A stretch of DNA of 64,000 nucleotides from Aquimarina latercula DSM 2041 (GTDB lineage: Bacteria > Bacteroidota > Bacteroidia > Flavobacteriales > Flavobacteriaceae): the NCBI RefSeq assembly GCF_000430645.1, contig NZ_KE387185.1, positions 1,089,780 to 1,153,779 of the forward strand. The letters are read 5' to 3'. Under the pieces are notes generated by a model, which ran no database searches, was not told where the DNA came from, and saw only the letters and a program-made list of their open reading frames with translations. Positions 40,866 to 50,635 of this stretch are shown one piece after another. The position numbers and the translations under genes are program-made. Position 1 is the first letter of the stretch. The number at the start of each line of letters is the position of its first letter.

Positions 40866-42483
40866 ATGAAAGGATTCTTTTTACTATTTTTCTAAGTTGT
40901 CTATTGTTTTTTATAAGCTGTAAAACTGATAAAACATCAACTAATCCAGAACCAGTTGAAAAAGACACAAAAAGGTTAGAAAAAAAATCCTTTTACAAAA
41001 ACGGTAAATTAAGAACTCTCGAGGTCTTAAATAAAAGTCAAGTAATTGAAGCCAAGTTATATGATTCTCTCACAGGAAATTTACAAACTATTTTAACCCT
41101 TGCTTCTGGTAAATCAGAACTTAATGATTGGTACAAACAACAATCATATTTTAATTATAATAATATCTTACTCCTTAAATACGGAGATTTAGATAATAAT
41201 GGAATAGCTGAAGATGCCGTTATATTGGTTGGTAATGATGATTCTAATGTAAAGTGTTATGTTTTTATAAAATACAAAGACGCAGGCTTTATCAAAGAGA
41301 CGGGAAACACGTATATTGCTATCCAAAGTGATTCCATTGATGTTGAATTTATTAAAGAAGGGTTTTCAATTAAAACCACTCATAATCTTGTGCATCAATG
41401 GAAACGTTCTGCATTATTCAAACGTAGAGATAAGAAATGGTATCTGGATAAAGATATATTTACCAATAACGAAAACAAAGATTTCACCTTTCTTCCAAAA
41501 GAAGAAATAGAATTAGAAAACTTTAATCCAAAGGAAAATCTCCCAGAAGAATTAGGAATACGATTTGATCTTGAAAACGAAGATCGTAATGTAATAGTGA
41601 TTTCTTCTGTTCAGGAGTTACTAGATAGTATTGATGATCATACCACAATTTATTTAAGACCCGGAGAATAAAATTTATCTACAGTAAATGATTACAGAAG
41701 ACGCACAGCTGAAGAAGGAATTGTGGATAATCAAATCAGATCTATTGAAGAGCCCAACGATGAAAATAGGAACAGTAATAGTCAACTTTTTATATATGAT
41801 GTCAATAGCTTATCAATCATGGGCTTGGGCAAAGTGAAAGTTACTACAGATCAAGATCATTCTAGCGTTATTGAATTTAAAAATTGTTATAATATTCTAT
41901 TAGAAAATATAGAATCTTATCATAATGCAGAAGAATATACTTGCAGTGCACCTGTAATTTCTTTTGCTGAAAGTAAGGGTTCTAAAGTAAATTCTTGCCT
42001 TCTAAATGGAAGTGGACAGACAGGTATTGAACTGTAAAATTCAAAAAATATAATAGTGGAAAACACTATAATGACTAATTGCTCTAGAGAAGGTATTTTT
42101 CTTAAAAATTCAAACAATTGTTATTTCTATGATTGTAAAGTGGTTGAAAATAACACCGAGTATAATGGAAATATCATTAGCTCTGAACGAAGTGGTAACA
42201 TTGTTTTTGAAAATTGTTTCTTTAGGGATAATAACTTAAAAAAGGAACAACTCTTAAGGTAGCTAATGATACCTTAATTTTTGATAATTGTGTTTTTGAA
42301 AATAATATTTCAGGAGGTTTTTTGGATATCAAAGATAGAGATGATGAATCTCCAAGCAAATTATATATGTTAAGATCAAAATATGCAGATACTGTCAATC
42401 ATAAGGAGTATATTACCGAAATTCTGGATTCTTTTTCGGTTTCTATATTACAAAATAGTAAAAAAATGAAGATAGTAAATTGA
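40866..42483 (+). pseudogene. Decayed right-handed beta-helix lipoprotein
   Basis: ATG at 40866 opens a signal peptide whose frame breaks within a T-rich run. The continuing frame has FISCKTDKTS, then IYLRPGE followed by TAA at 41669-41671, continuing NLSTVND. A second TAA (42035-42037) interrupts QTGIEL/NSKNIIVEN, and a frameshift near 42240 separates NNLKK from GTTLKVANDTLIFDNCVFEN. Repeats such as IEFKNCYNILLENI and GIFLKNSNNCYF are typical of parallel beta-helix proteins. It is probably inactive; it lies at the end of the VgrG cargo operon. Confidence 0.75.
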
Positions 42484-43080
42484 ACTTTCATCTATTTAGA
42501 TTGTAATCCAATTATGCTTTCATTTAATGGAGCAACATAACCTGCTGCAAAAATCCTTTAAAACATTTTTCCTCTAAATCAAAAGAATATCTAAACGTTT
42601 GTAAACGGAACGTATCGTTGTGTAAACGTATTCTTTAAAAAACACAAATTCCTTCGCTTCCCTTTATTAGAAGAACTTACCAATTTATACCCCCTATAAA
42701 TTAACTGCACTAAAACTGTAGTAAAAAAGGGACGTAAAATAATTTTCAGATAAATTCTAGGTAATTATTCACTTGATTTATAGAAAGTAAGTTAACATAA
42801 AACAATGGTTGGTAAATGTAACCTAGTTTACGCCTAAACCTGTTTTTAAGAGTTTTTAAGGGGTTTAGTCGCTAAAGCGAAGGTTTGTGTAATCGAGCTT
42901 ATTTAAAGCGTCTAATTGCTTTAAATTCTTGTTTGAGATTTATTGTAAATCAGATCTATTGAATTTTGCAAAAAGTTAGATTTCTTAGGTGTTGTTTTTA
43001 TACATAAAAAGTCGCTTTTGCTCGCTTTTAGTTTGTGGGATATTGCAAGTAATTTTCTAGTTTATGATATTACCGTAATG
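42484..43080. other. Gene-poor stretch, no coding sequence seen
   Basis: AT-rich sequence without a credible gene. The motif GTAAACG occurs close together at about 42600, 42632 and nearby as TAAACGTTTG (about 42591). It lies between the decayed gene and the 49-bp repeat array. I see nothing else. Confidence 0.5.
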
Positions 43081-43089
43081 AAACTTTTC

Positions 43090-43425
43090 CCTATAGGGAA
43101 AAGTTGTAGCTCACTCCTATAGGGAAAAGTTGTAACTCACTGCTGTAGGAAATACTTAGTCATTGCTATAGTAAAAAGTTATGTGCCATCCCTATAGGAA
43201 ATACTTAGTCATTGTTATAGTAAAAAGTTGCGTGTCATTCCTATAGGAAATACTTAGTCATTGTTATAGTAAAAAGTTGCGTGTCATCCCTATAGGAAAT
43301 ACTTGGTCATTGTTATAGTAAAAAGTTACGTGTCATCCCTATAGGAAATACTTGGTCATTGCTATAGTAAAAAGTTGCGTGTCATCCTTATAGGAAATAC
43401 TTGGTCATTACCATTTGAAAAAAGA
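43090..43425. repeat. 49-bp tandem repeat array (iteron-like)
   Basis: TAGGAAATACTT starts at 43146, 43195, 43244, 43293, 43342 and 43391, an exact 49-bp period. Each unit contains two related halves (CTATAGGAAATACTTAGTCA and TTATAGTAAAAAGTTGCGTG). Two shorter 26-bp ancestor-like copies (CTATAGGGAAAAGTTGTAGC) precede it. There are no unique spacers, so it is not CRISPR. The position near a primase-helicase pair and a repressor suggests replication-initiator iterons; an alternative is a transcribed structured repeat. Confidence 0.75.
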
Positions 43426-43504
43426 TAAATTATAATCAATTTGGAAATATTAAAAAGGGGTACGAAGTGTAGCGAAATAATTCTCATAAAACTTTAAAAT
43501 AATT

Positions 43505-43760
43505 AAGCGTAAATCGGGGTCTGTATTTATCCAAAATACAAACCTCGATCGGGATGTGTATTCTGTGCTTGATCGGGATGTGTATTTTATAGAAATACTG
43601 ATCCCAAAAACCGTTAAACATCCAATTTTTATTAACTTTTCCAATTTTAGACTAAATTCTCAATCGGGATGTGTATCCTGAGTTAAAAAACATCGCTGAA
43701 AAATAAATTGTAATCGGGATGCATATTTTGTAGAAATACACATCCCGATTGGGGTGTTTA
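43505..43760. repeat. Dispersed ATCGGGATGTGTATT repeats with hairpins
   Basis: At least four copies of (A)TCGGGATGTGTATT or close variants occur. One forms a hairpin: AATCGGGATGCATATTT (43712-43728) pairs with AAATACACATCCCGATT (43734-43750) around a 5-base loop. A weaker one lies near 43563-43598. No coding sequence is seen here. Confidence 0.6.
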
Positions 43761-44093
43761 TTTTTAATTCAATATAGGTACGCGTAAGGAGATAAATAAA
43801 AGCTTCTTACCCTTAAACTTCTGTTTGTTTAATGATCCTTATCCGACTTGATTTTATACCTAACATAAATTAATACATACCCATACAACGCATATTACAA
43901 GTATGATAATGTAGCTACACGTATATTAATTTGAATTGACTTAAGTTTTGATAATTTGATTGGTGTGTCCGTAAAGATCAAAACCTCAAAAAAAGGAACT
44001 GTGGGATTTGAGGTTATTGAGGTTTTACTCCTTTTGTAGGATCTTACAGCTAAATACTTGAAAGAAATAAGCTTCGTTACACTCAAAACCTCA

Positions 44094-44140
44094 AAAACCT
44101 TAAAAACCTCACTAGTCTATTTTGAGGTTTTTAAGGTTTT
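44094..44140. terminator. 18-bp perfect inverted repeat after the primase gene
   Basis: AAAACCTTAAAAACCTCA (44094-44111) and TGAGGTTTTTAAGGTTTT (44123-44140) are exact complements around an 11-base loop. It sits 21 bp past the stop of the - strand DUF3987 gene, so it probably ends that transcript. Further AAAACCTCAA motifs occur at 43980-44092, which may mark a protein-binding cluster. Confidence 0.6.
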
Positions 44141-44161
44141 CTAAAATTTCTTTATACAAGT

Positions 44162-46012
44162 TTAACCTTCTTTTTTCAGTCCGTGAAGATACTGCCCGTG
44201 ACCAATACGCTGTAGATATCCTTTTTCAACAAACTGCTTTATGTAGCGTTCTGAAGTCTTTTCCGGTATTTTAAGCTTATTAGCTATACTCTTGTACTTC
44301 TGAGTAGAAAAAGAGGTAGTTAATTCATCTAAAAAACTTTCTTTCAGGTTTTTGATTTTTGGTAATGTTTGTTTCTTTTCTGGTAAGTATCGATATACTA
44401 TTTGAGTGTGGTTAAGCAAACTTTCCACAATGGTAATAGCGTTTTCCATATCGATATCCTGGCAATGTAAAATATTAGTAAGTGAGTTGTTTTCCAATGA
44501 TCGAATAATAGTAAAGATCATTGCCATACGATAGCAGATAAGCCCTAATCGAAACAAGGAAGCTTCTAAACCTGTTTTTTGTAAAAACAGGAATTTGTCA
44601 TATTCTTTGCTAAAGAAAGCATTGAACTGTTCAATTTGGTGCTCTCGTAAATTAATCTTTATTCCACTGCCAAAACCTTCCAGTATTTGGTAATATTTCA
44701 AATATTGATCGCCCAGCTCATCAAAGATGCTATCCAGTGATTCCTTGCTGGTATTGGCAAATACATTTTTCCATTGTTTTTGCCGTTGCATTTTGTAAAA
44801 TATAAACCTACTGAATAGTCCATTTTCTGAATCCGGCATTAAAGACAATACTTGATCTGGTGTGCCAGAAAGTACAGCGGATAACTGAGGACTTTTAATA
44901 TCTACATATTCACTTGCTGTACGCCTATAGTAACTAATTTCTTCGTGGTGGAAGGCTTTTCTAAATCCATCACTATAATTGCCGTGTTCGCTTTTAAAGG
45001 CTTGCGCAAGGGTGTCTCCTTCAGTTTCAAAGATCAGTCCTTTACCATCGTTATTTGCCAATAGTTCAAAAGCTCCTGTTGCACTGTTATTAGCCGGAAG
45101 AAACAACATTTGATCTCTGGGCTCTTCCGGTTTTTGAGGTGTACTTCCTTTTTGGGTTTTCTTGAGATCGTAGTATTCGGACAGTTCTACTTCGTATTGC
45201 ACTTTTTGAGAATTTGTAGCGTCCCTTTTTTGTTTATGAATGGGATACACTAATTTTCTGCAAAGATTGATTCTTCCTTTTCCAGAAGAAGCTGGGGCAG
45301 TAACAAATAGGAATAGATTAGGATATACAATATTTTGATCATACATCCCGTATACGTTTGGTAAGCAGCTGCTCATTACTGTTAGGCTTCCCAACAACAA
45401 TAAATCCCGTTCCTGATCCCTTGCTGCACATTTGGTTACTTCTTCTAAAAATTTGGGCAATAGCTTGTAAACGGACGAAGGTATGACGGGTAAAGAAGGT
45501 TCTTGTTCTTGTGTTATTTGCTCTTCTTCCGGTTCTTCCTGCGCTACCGAAGCCCTTTGAGATGTGGCTAATGTATACACCTTTTGTTTGTGTGATGAAG
45601 GAGTTACCCCAGCTTCTTTTGCCAAATGAAAAAATGTACCTAAGGTAGCTCCTGAATTTGTACTATCTAAACATTTTTGGTATTGTTTTCTGCAACTTTC
45701 TGCATCATACTCTGGATAATTACTACTCACACTATGAAAAAGTGCTTCTCCCATACTTCCAAAAGCATCTGCAAAGGCAAATCCAATTTTAATCCAGTTG
45801 TCATAACTTGCAGTAATATCAATTCCCAAAGTTTCTAATTGAGAGACTACTTCTTTTACTTTGTTATAGTCATCATGCGATAGTGGGTTTGTTTGTGTTT
45901 TTGATGTATTCGTTTTTTCATCCTGACGATCAGGTGTTTTTTTTAAATATTTTTGTGGATCAAATTTTGGCATCAGCTTTGTATTTTGGATGGATATAAG
46001 GATCAGGGTCAT
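44162..46012 (-). CDS. PriCT-2/DUF3987 primase-helicase-like protein
   Basis: The 616-aa protein has an N-terminal PriCT-2-like region (ASYDNWIKIGFAFADAFGSM, YDAESCRKQYQKCLDS). A DUF3987 region follows with VTAPASSGKGRINLCRKLVY (Walker A-like) and IFETEGDTLAQAF, and then a C-terminal winged-helix segment (IANKLKIPEKTSERYIKQFV, KGYLQRIGHGQYL). This is the usual replication protein of Bacteroidota mobile elements. The start may be the internal MPKFDPQKY Met (about 45973), as the upstream start lies within the preceding gene. Confidence 0.8.
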   Translation of the reverse strand: MTLILISIQNTKLMPKFDPQKYLKKTPDRQDEKTNTSKTQTNPLSHDDYNKVKEVVSQLETLGIDITASYDNWIKIGFAFADAFGSMGEALFHSVSSNYPEYDAESCRKQYQKCLDSTNSGATLGTFFHLAKEAGVTPSSHKQKVYTLATSQRASVAQEEPEEEQITQEQEPSLPVIPSSVYKLLPKFLEEVTKCAARDQERDLLLLGSLTVMSSCLPNVYGMYDQNIVYPNLFLFVTAPASSGKGRINLCRKLVYPIHKQKRDATNSQKVQYEVELSEYYDLKKTQKGSTPQKPEEPRDQMLFLPANNSATGAFELLANNDGKGLIFETEGDTLAQAFKSEHGNYSDGFRKAFHHEEISYYRRTASEYVDIKSPQLSAVLSGTPDQVLSLMPDSENGLFSRFIFYKMQRQKQWKNVFANTSKESLDSIFDELGDQYLKYYQILEGFGSGIKINLREHQIEQFNAFFSKEYDKFLFLQKTGLEASLFRLGLICYRMAMIFTIIRSLENNSLTNILHCQDIDMENAITIVESLLNHTQIVYRYLPEKKQTLPKIKNLKESFLDELTTSFSTQKYKSIANKLKIPEKTSERYIKQFVEKGYLQRIGHGQYLHGLKKEG

Positions 46013-46910
46013 ATGGTAAAAGACATCCCCTGCTTATGTCACTTCCGGATGCATCCACCTGGATGTTATAGGTTTCCTTTAGATAGTTTATTACTGACCG
46101 AAAGTATTCAGTATGTGAAAATTCATCCAATGAGATTTTAATAATCCATTTCAGACCATTTCCCCTGGGGGATATAAATAACAGTTGAGAAGGAAGACAA
46201 GGGTCTTTTAGTAGCGTCTTTCTAATATCTGTTAATTCCTGTTTGTTTGGGATTCCATCAATATCGATCGTTAACAGTTTAGAATGTGTACGAAGGCAAT
46301 TGTTGTTTCGTTTTGTAAACACTCCAGAAAAAGTTACATAGTCAAAATGTTTTTTCTTGTAGTCTTTTTGTTCTTTTTCTGAAGAGAGTTTGCGTAAATG
46401 TGCAGTATGATGCTTACGGGAGGTGTTCGTAAGCATCTGGTAGACCTCTAATAAACCAATAGTTTTTGTGGGAGCAAGATTATACAGGTTTTTAGAAAAA
46501 TAACTAAACCGTGGTTCCCATTCGGTATCTGGTATACCATCCAGAAAATTCTGAATATCTTCTTGTCTAAGTTCATAGGTGGATCGTTTTGTTTCTAAAT
46601 TCAAGTGCATAATGTCATTGATCTTAATTAACAGTTCTGTTTCAGTGTCTTCTTTAAAATATAGCTGTGCAAAATCAAATACATCGCCGTTGAAATCTTT
46701 GTTTTCCAAACCCTGATAAACAGCAGTATTATTTATTACTGTTATTTGTAAGCTTTTTCTATGATGAACAGCAAAAGGATTGTAGGTTGGTTTGCATTTG
46801 TTTCCACTTACTCGAAGTACTGTTTCTTTTGGATAATATTGTTGTAAGATATAGGCAAATATCTTTAGCCCGTAATGGGTTTTCTTTAAAATATGTTGTT
46901 TGGTAATCAT
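45960..46910 (-). CDS. CHC2-like/BT4734 N-terminal primase partner
   Basis: The 316-aa protein has an N-terminal segment resembling a CHC2 zinc-finger primase domain (RVSGNKCKPTYNPFAVHHRK, DFAQLYF). A BT4734/VirE-like domain follows: VTFSGVFTKRNNNCLRTHSK, LLTIDIDGIPNKQEL, SPRGNGLKWIIKI and GSDISRGCLLPYDPDPYI. It overlaps the DUF3987 gene, and in many relatives the two regions are a single or coupled replication protein. It probably makes primers on an autonomous or integrated element. Confidence 0.75.
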   Translation of the reverse strand: MITKQHILKKTHYGLKIFAYILQQYYPKETVLRVSGNKCKPTYNPFAVHHRKSLQITVINNTAVYQGLENKDFNGDVFDFAQLYFKEDTETELLIKINDIMHLNLETKRSTYELRQEDIQNFLDGIPDTEWEPRFSYFSKNLYNLAPTKTIGLLEVYQMLTNTSRKHHTAHLRKLSSEKEQKDYKKKHFDYVTFSGVFTKRNNNCLRTHSKLLTIDIDGIPNKQELTDIRKTLLKDPCLPSQLLFISPRGNGLKWIIKISLDEFSHTEYFRSVINYLKETYNIQVDASGSDISRGCLLPYDPDPYIHPKYKADAKI

Positions 46911-47158
46911 AAGTAACCTTTTAAGTGATCTTAGCTCTTTTTAAAATACATTCAAAAAAGACAATACATACCCGGCACTTGTTTAACAAGAAATAGGAAT
47001 ACGCTCTATTAGAGTGCTTTAGTAAGTTAATAGTGATGGTGATGTGAAATACTACTAGAATTTCTTTAATAGAAATGGTAGTATGCATAGTAGATCAATA
47101 ACAGCGCAATAGGTAGGCATACATACGCTGTATGTCAAAAAATAGAAGTGTATAAAGA

Positions 47159-47440
47159 TTATACCACTTTTCTCGATCTCCGCTTAATTTTATACATAAC
47201 TGTAGATTTGTTTACTTTATAGTTTTTCAGTTCATCCGCAGTACATTCCAAATGAGATGCAATCATATCTAGATCCTGAGCAGGGATATCTGCGTGGTCA
47301 TCTGCCAGTAAATTACAATAGCGATTAAAAGTCCTTGCTGTTTTTTTTAACCCCATGATGATCTTTTCTTTAGTAGCCCTGTATTTTGCTACAGGTAGCT
47401 CTGCCAATTTTTCCTTAATACAATACTTATAGTCTTTCAT
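47159..47440 (-). CDS. Small basic protein upstream of the replication genes
   Basis: The 93-aa protein is rich in Lys/Arg at both ends (KINKxx-like start, KIKRRSRKVV end) with a helical core (KKTARTFNRYCNLLADDHAD, LDMIASHLECTADELKNYKV) that may be an XRE-like helix-turn-helix. It precedes the primase genes on the same strand by 250 bp and may control their expression. No family is named. Confidence 0.5.
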   Translation of the reverse strand: MKDYKYCIKEKLAELPVAKYRATKEKIIMGLKKTARTFNRYCNLLADDHADIPAQDLDMIASHLECTADELKNYKVNKSTVMYKIKRRSRKVV

Positions 47441-47559
47441 AAGTTTTAATTTTTATATTTATGTAAACCAATTATATTGACAAATAATTTATAGAAAATA
47501 CAGGGATTCAGAAATTCTGTTATAAAACCATCCCCAATTTGATTATAAAACCTGTATTC

Positions 47560-47690
47560 CAAACAAAAATTTGTCTTTTTAAGAACATATTTTTCTTCTT
47601 GCAAGAAAATTTCTTCAACAAATGTAAAGTATTTTTATTTACATTTTGTAACTTTGTTGAGACAAATTTGTCCAATAGTAGATTTATATT
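47560..47690. promoter_or_regulatory. Operator region of the S24-like repressor
   Basis: A perfect palindrome GACAAATTTGTC (47661-47672) lies 19 bp before the repressor start. AAATGTAAA (47620-47628) and TTTACATTT (47638-47646) form a second inverted repeat, and AAATTTGTC (47567-47575) repeats half of the first. This is the usual look of an autoregulated repressor operator. Confidence 0.55.
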
Positions 47691-48533
47691 ATGGAAGAAT
47701 TATTATATCAGATATACTCAAATCATCACGGAAAGCTGCTAAAAGCATACGTAAAAAAGAATAGCATCAATAAAAAAGGAGGTATAAATAAATTAGCTGA
47801 GGAATTAAATTTGACAAGACAAGGAGTTTACATTTTATATAGCCAAGAAGTGATAAAACTGTCTCATCAAAAAAAAATAATAGCTTATTTAGAATTGCCA
47901 AAGGACTTTTTCCCAAGACCTATCTCTGCAGAGGAAAGGTTCCGGCTGTTGTTGGGAGACTATGCCAATATAAAAGTGGAAAATTTAAAATTAAAGGAAG
48001 AGCTTGAAAAAACAAAGGCTAGAGCAGTCATTAGAGATTATCTGGTAGAACAACGTAATGAACATCAAAAGGATAAAAGTGGCAACACAACTGTGGTTTC
48101 AAAGATAGATTTTGAAAGTTACATAGACAATTACTTTGATGAATTGTATTTAGATCAATTTTTACATAGAATTACTATTGATGAGATTCAAAGTGGTTTT
48201 TGTTTCGAAGTATCTGGAGAAGATTTAGATCATTTAGGTATGAATCAAGGTGATTTTGTATATACTGATACTTTGATAGAACATTATGATTTAGTTAGAA
48301 AAGAAAACTTATATGTAGTCATTATTAATGACCCTATCAATGGAAAGGATATTCTTATTGGACAAATTCGATGGTACAGAGGTTCTATAGGACTTGTGCA
48401 GCTTGATAAACGACAATTTGATTTGAACGGAAATCTTACTATTGAACAATTATGGGAAGTGAAAGGACACATTAGCAAAGAAGAATATGATATAAAAATT
48501 AACTGCGATGATGATTTTGAAACACCATATTAA
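47691..48533 (+). CDS. HTH/S24-fold repressor with altered catalytic motif
   Basis: The 280-aa protein has an N-terminal helix-turn-helix (INKLAEELNLTRQGVYILYS), a coiled linker and a C-terminal peptidase S24-like fold (FCFEVSGEDLDHLGMNQGDF, YVVIINDPINGKDILIGQI). In active S24 proteins the first motif reads VSGDSM with a catalytic Ser; here it is VSGEDL, and the expected Lys strand has no Lys in the usual place. It is therefore probably a repressor that cannot cleave itself. It diverges from the replication genes. Confidence 0.65.
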   Translation: MEELLYQIYSNHHGKLLKAYVKKNSINKKGGINKLAEELNLTRQGVYILYSQEVIKLSHQKKIIAYLELPKDFFPRPISAEERFRLLLGDYANIKVENLKLKEELEKTKARAVIRDYLVEQRNEHQKDKSGNTTVVSKIDFESYIDNYFDELYLDQFLHRITIDEIQSGFCFEVSGEDLDHLGMNQGDFVYTDTLIEHYDLVRKENLYVVIINDPINGKDILIGQIRWYRGSIGLVQLDKRQFDLNGNLTIEQLWEVKGHISKEEYDIKINCDDDFETPY

Positions 48534-49015
48534 ATGCTTTGATCGCTGACTAATCTTTTGAAATTTTGATCATGACAAGCAAAAAAATAATGGAAAGTGC
48601 TAAAATCCATGATTTTCTGTAATTGCCATTACTTTATAAACTGTATGGATTATTTGTTATAACTGGTCTCTTTAAAGAATTTTATTTCATCTTGAATAGT
48701 ATGATTTTTTATTTTATCCAATTCCTTCAGCAGATCCTTTGATAATAATTGTTAATTCATAAGCAGGTACTTTAATGTTGGAAATCATAAGAATGGGATT
48801 TAGCTGATAAGGTTGAATTAATGTTTTTATAGTTCTGCAAAATGTTGATAATCATTGCCTCACTTCATAAAATTTGTGGCTCATTACTGCATTTTAGGGA
48901 ACTTTTGGGAAGATAATTTTACAAAGTAATAATACAAAGAAAACACACCGTATTTAATTACGTAATACCCCGTATATTTATGCGGAAAATACTGTAATCT
49001 AGTATAGATGACGCT
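48534..49015. other. Intergenic stretch, no gene seen
   Basis: AT-rich sequence between the repressor gene and a decayed LuxR-type gene. I see no credible coding frame, repeat or RNA structure. Confidence 0.45.
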
Positions 49016-49950
49016 TTAGAGACTATGTCCTTTTCTATCGGCTTTTTTTCTAAATCGCTGTAAAAATTCTAGCCTATTTTTTACCCCTGTTTTTTTAAAG
49101 ATATTAGAAGCGTGTTTAGACACGGTGTTTTCAGCAATAAACAAGTCTTTGGCAATATTCTTATAACTCAAATTACTGAGAATTGACAAGGAAATCTCAA
49201 TCTCTCGTCGGGATAAATCCTCATAAATAATTTTATGTTCTATAGATTCGCCTCTTTGCTTTTTCTTCAGAGCGAATACCTCAAAAATTCTAGTATTGTT
49301 TTCTGAAAAAATAAATATCTATCTGTTTCTATTACAGTTATGGCAAAAAATGCCATATTCATTACAGTAAAAGTAATCCATTGATAATCACCAATTACGG
49401 TACAAATAGGTAGTAATGCTATGCTTGTTACACTTATGGTTGACAATTTACTTAGTCTTAATATAAAAGCGTTTGGATTGGTTGGATTGGAAATTCGTCG
49501 ATAAAATATGAAGAGAAAAACAATGGCAGCCATCGATATTGGTACAGTGAATAATAATCTAGCTGATTCCAAAGATTTTTTAATAAATTAAGGAACTAAA
49601 AATAAAATGATGTAGCTGGCTATTGTAAATATAGCTAGATTACGTATGGACGAATTAAATTTCAAAACAACGATATCATATTCTTTATAAAGGTAATAGA
49701 CAGTAAAAACGCATAATGTTATAGCTACGCCGTAAGTTATAATGTATTGAAGTATTAAAGGCCCAGGGAAATTATCAGTTGGAAGGAATCCACCAGAGGC
49801 ATTGTAAGTAACAAATAACAATCCAAGAAATAGAAAATGTTTAAGACTACTGCGTGTTCTCTTTCTTGAAAAGTAAAGCGTAAACAATACAATGAATGTA
49901 TCTATTAATAGATAGAAAAACGTTGTCCAATGTATTGATGTTCCAAACAT
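49016..49950 (-). pseudogene. Decayed membrane sensor with LuxR-type HTH
   Basis: The frame from 49950 gives about three membrane helices and stops at LFLVP (TAA at 49588). The same frame resumes as FIKKSLESARLLF with further helices, then shifts near 49280. The other frame completes a LuxR-type domain (LSRREIEISLSILSNLSYKN, IAKDLFIAENTVSKHASNIF, KKTGVKNRLEFL) ending at 49016. One nonsense and one frameshift therefore inactivate a helical membrane protein with a GerE-type DNA-binding end. Confidence 0.75.
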
Positions 49951-49961
49951 TTAATATATAA

Positions 49962-50447
49962 CTATTCATTACGCTCAAATTTGTTAGTTTCAAAATTTTT
50001 GGAAACATTGTTCCAGTGAAATACTTGTCCGTTCATAGCAATATAAACATCCGGTTTTAGAAATTGCAATGAGCTGATTGCATACCCTAAATTAAATGGG
50101 GCGTCTGTATTTTCAGAAGACCCTAAAATAAATGACCCAACTAAAATAATGGTTTTACCAAGGTTGAGTTTTCCTATATATTTTGCGGTGTTTTACATTG
50201 TGAAAGTCCCGTGTGTTATTAATATTTTCTTCGCATTGGCTTCCCTAACTTTACTTACTAGTAGTTTAAGGTCATTTTCATCTATAGCCCGACTATATTT
50301 TTTAAATATACTCTCAATATCGTATTCAAAATCTACATTTGCCCTATCGAGAAAATCCCCTATAGATATATTCGTTTTTTTGATTCCCTTATCACCTACA
50401 TAATCTAACCCTTCAATAGTTCCACCTGTAGTTAATATTTTAATCAT
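49962..50447 (-). pseudogene. Asparaginase-like gene with in-frame stop
   Basis: MIKILTTGGTIEGLDY begins a short (162-codon) asparaginase-type domain of the kind seen in Flavobacteria. The second motif, LITHGTFTM, is followed immediately by TAA (50193-50195), after which the same frame continues NTAKYIGKLNLGKTIILVG, GSSENTDAPFNLGYAI and ends KFERNE at 49962. A single Glu-to-stop type change is the simplest explanation. No functional L-asparaginase would be made unless the stop is read through. Confidence 0.75.
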
Positions 50448-50635
50448 TAAAAAGGTTTTTAAGCATTTCCAAAAGTTAGAATTTTCCCTCCATAAAGTTA
50501 GCAGAAGTTTTTGATTATTAGTTTATAAATTTAACTTCATGGTTACACATCGAATGACACTCCGTAATTGAATTTTTAAATATAAAATAGACAATTTTAT
50601 ATTTATTATGCTATTTAAATCTTATTGATAATCTA

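Noticed and set aside
43090..43425. CRISPR array
   Set aside because: The whole 49-bp period is repeated with point differences and there are no unique spacers or cas genes.
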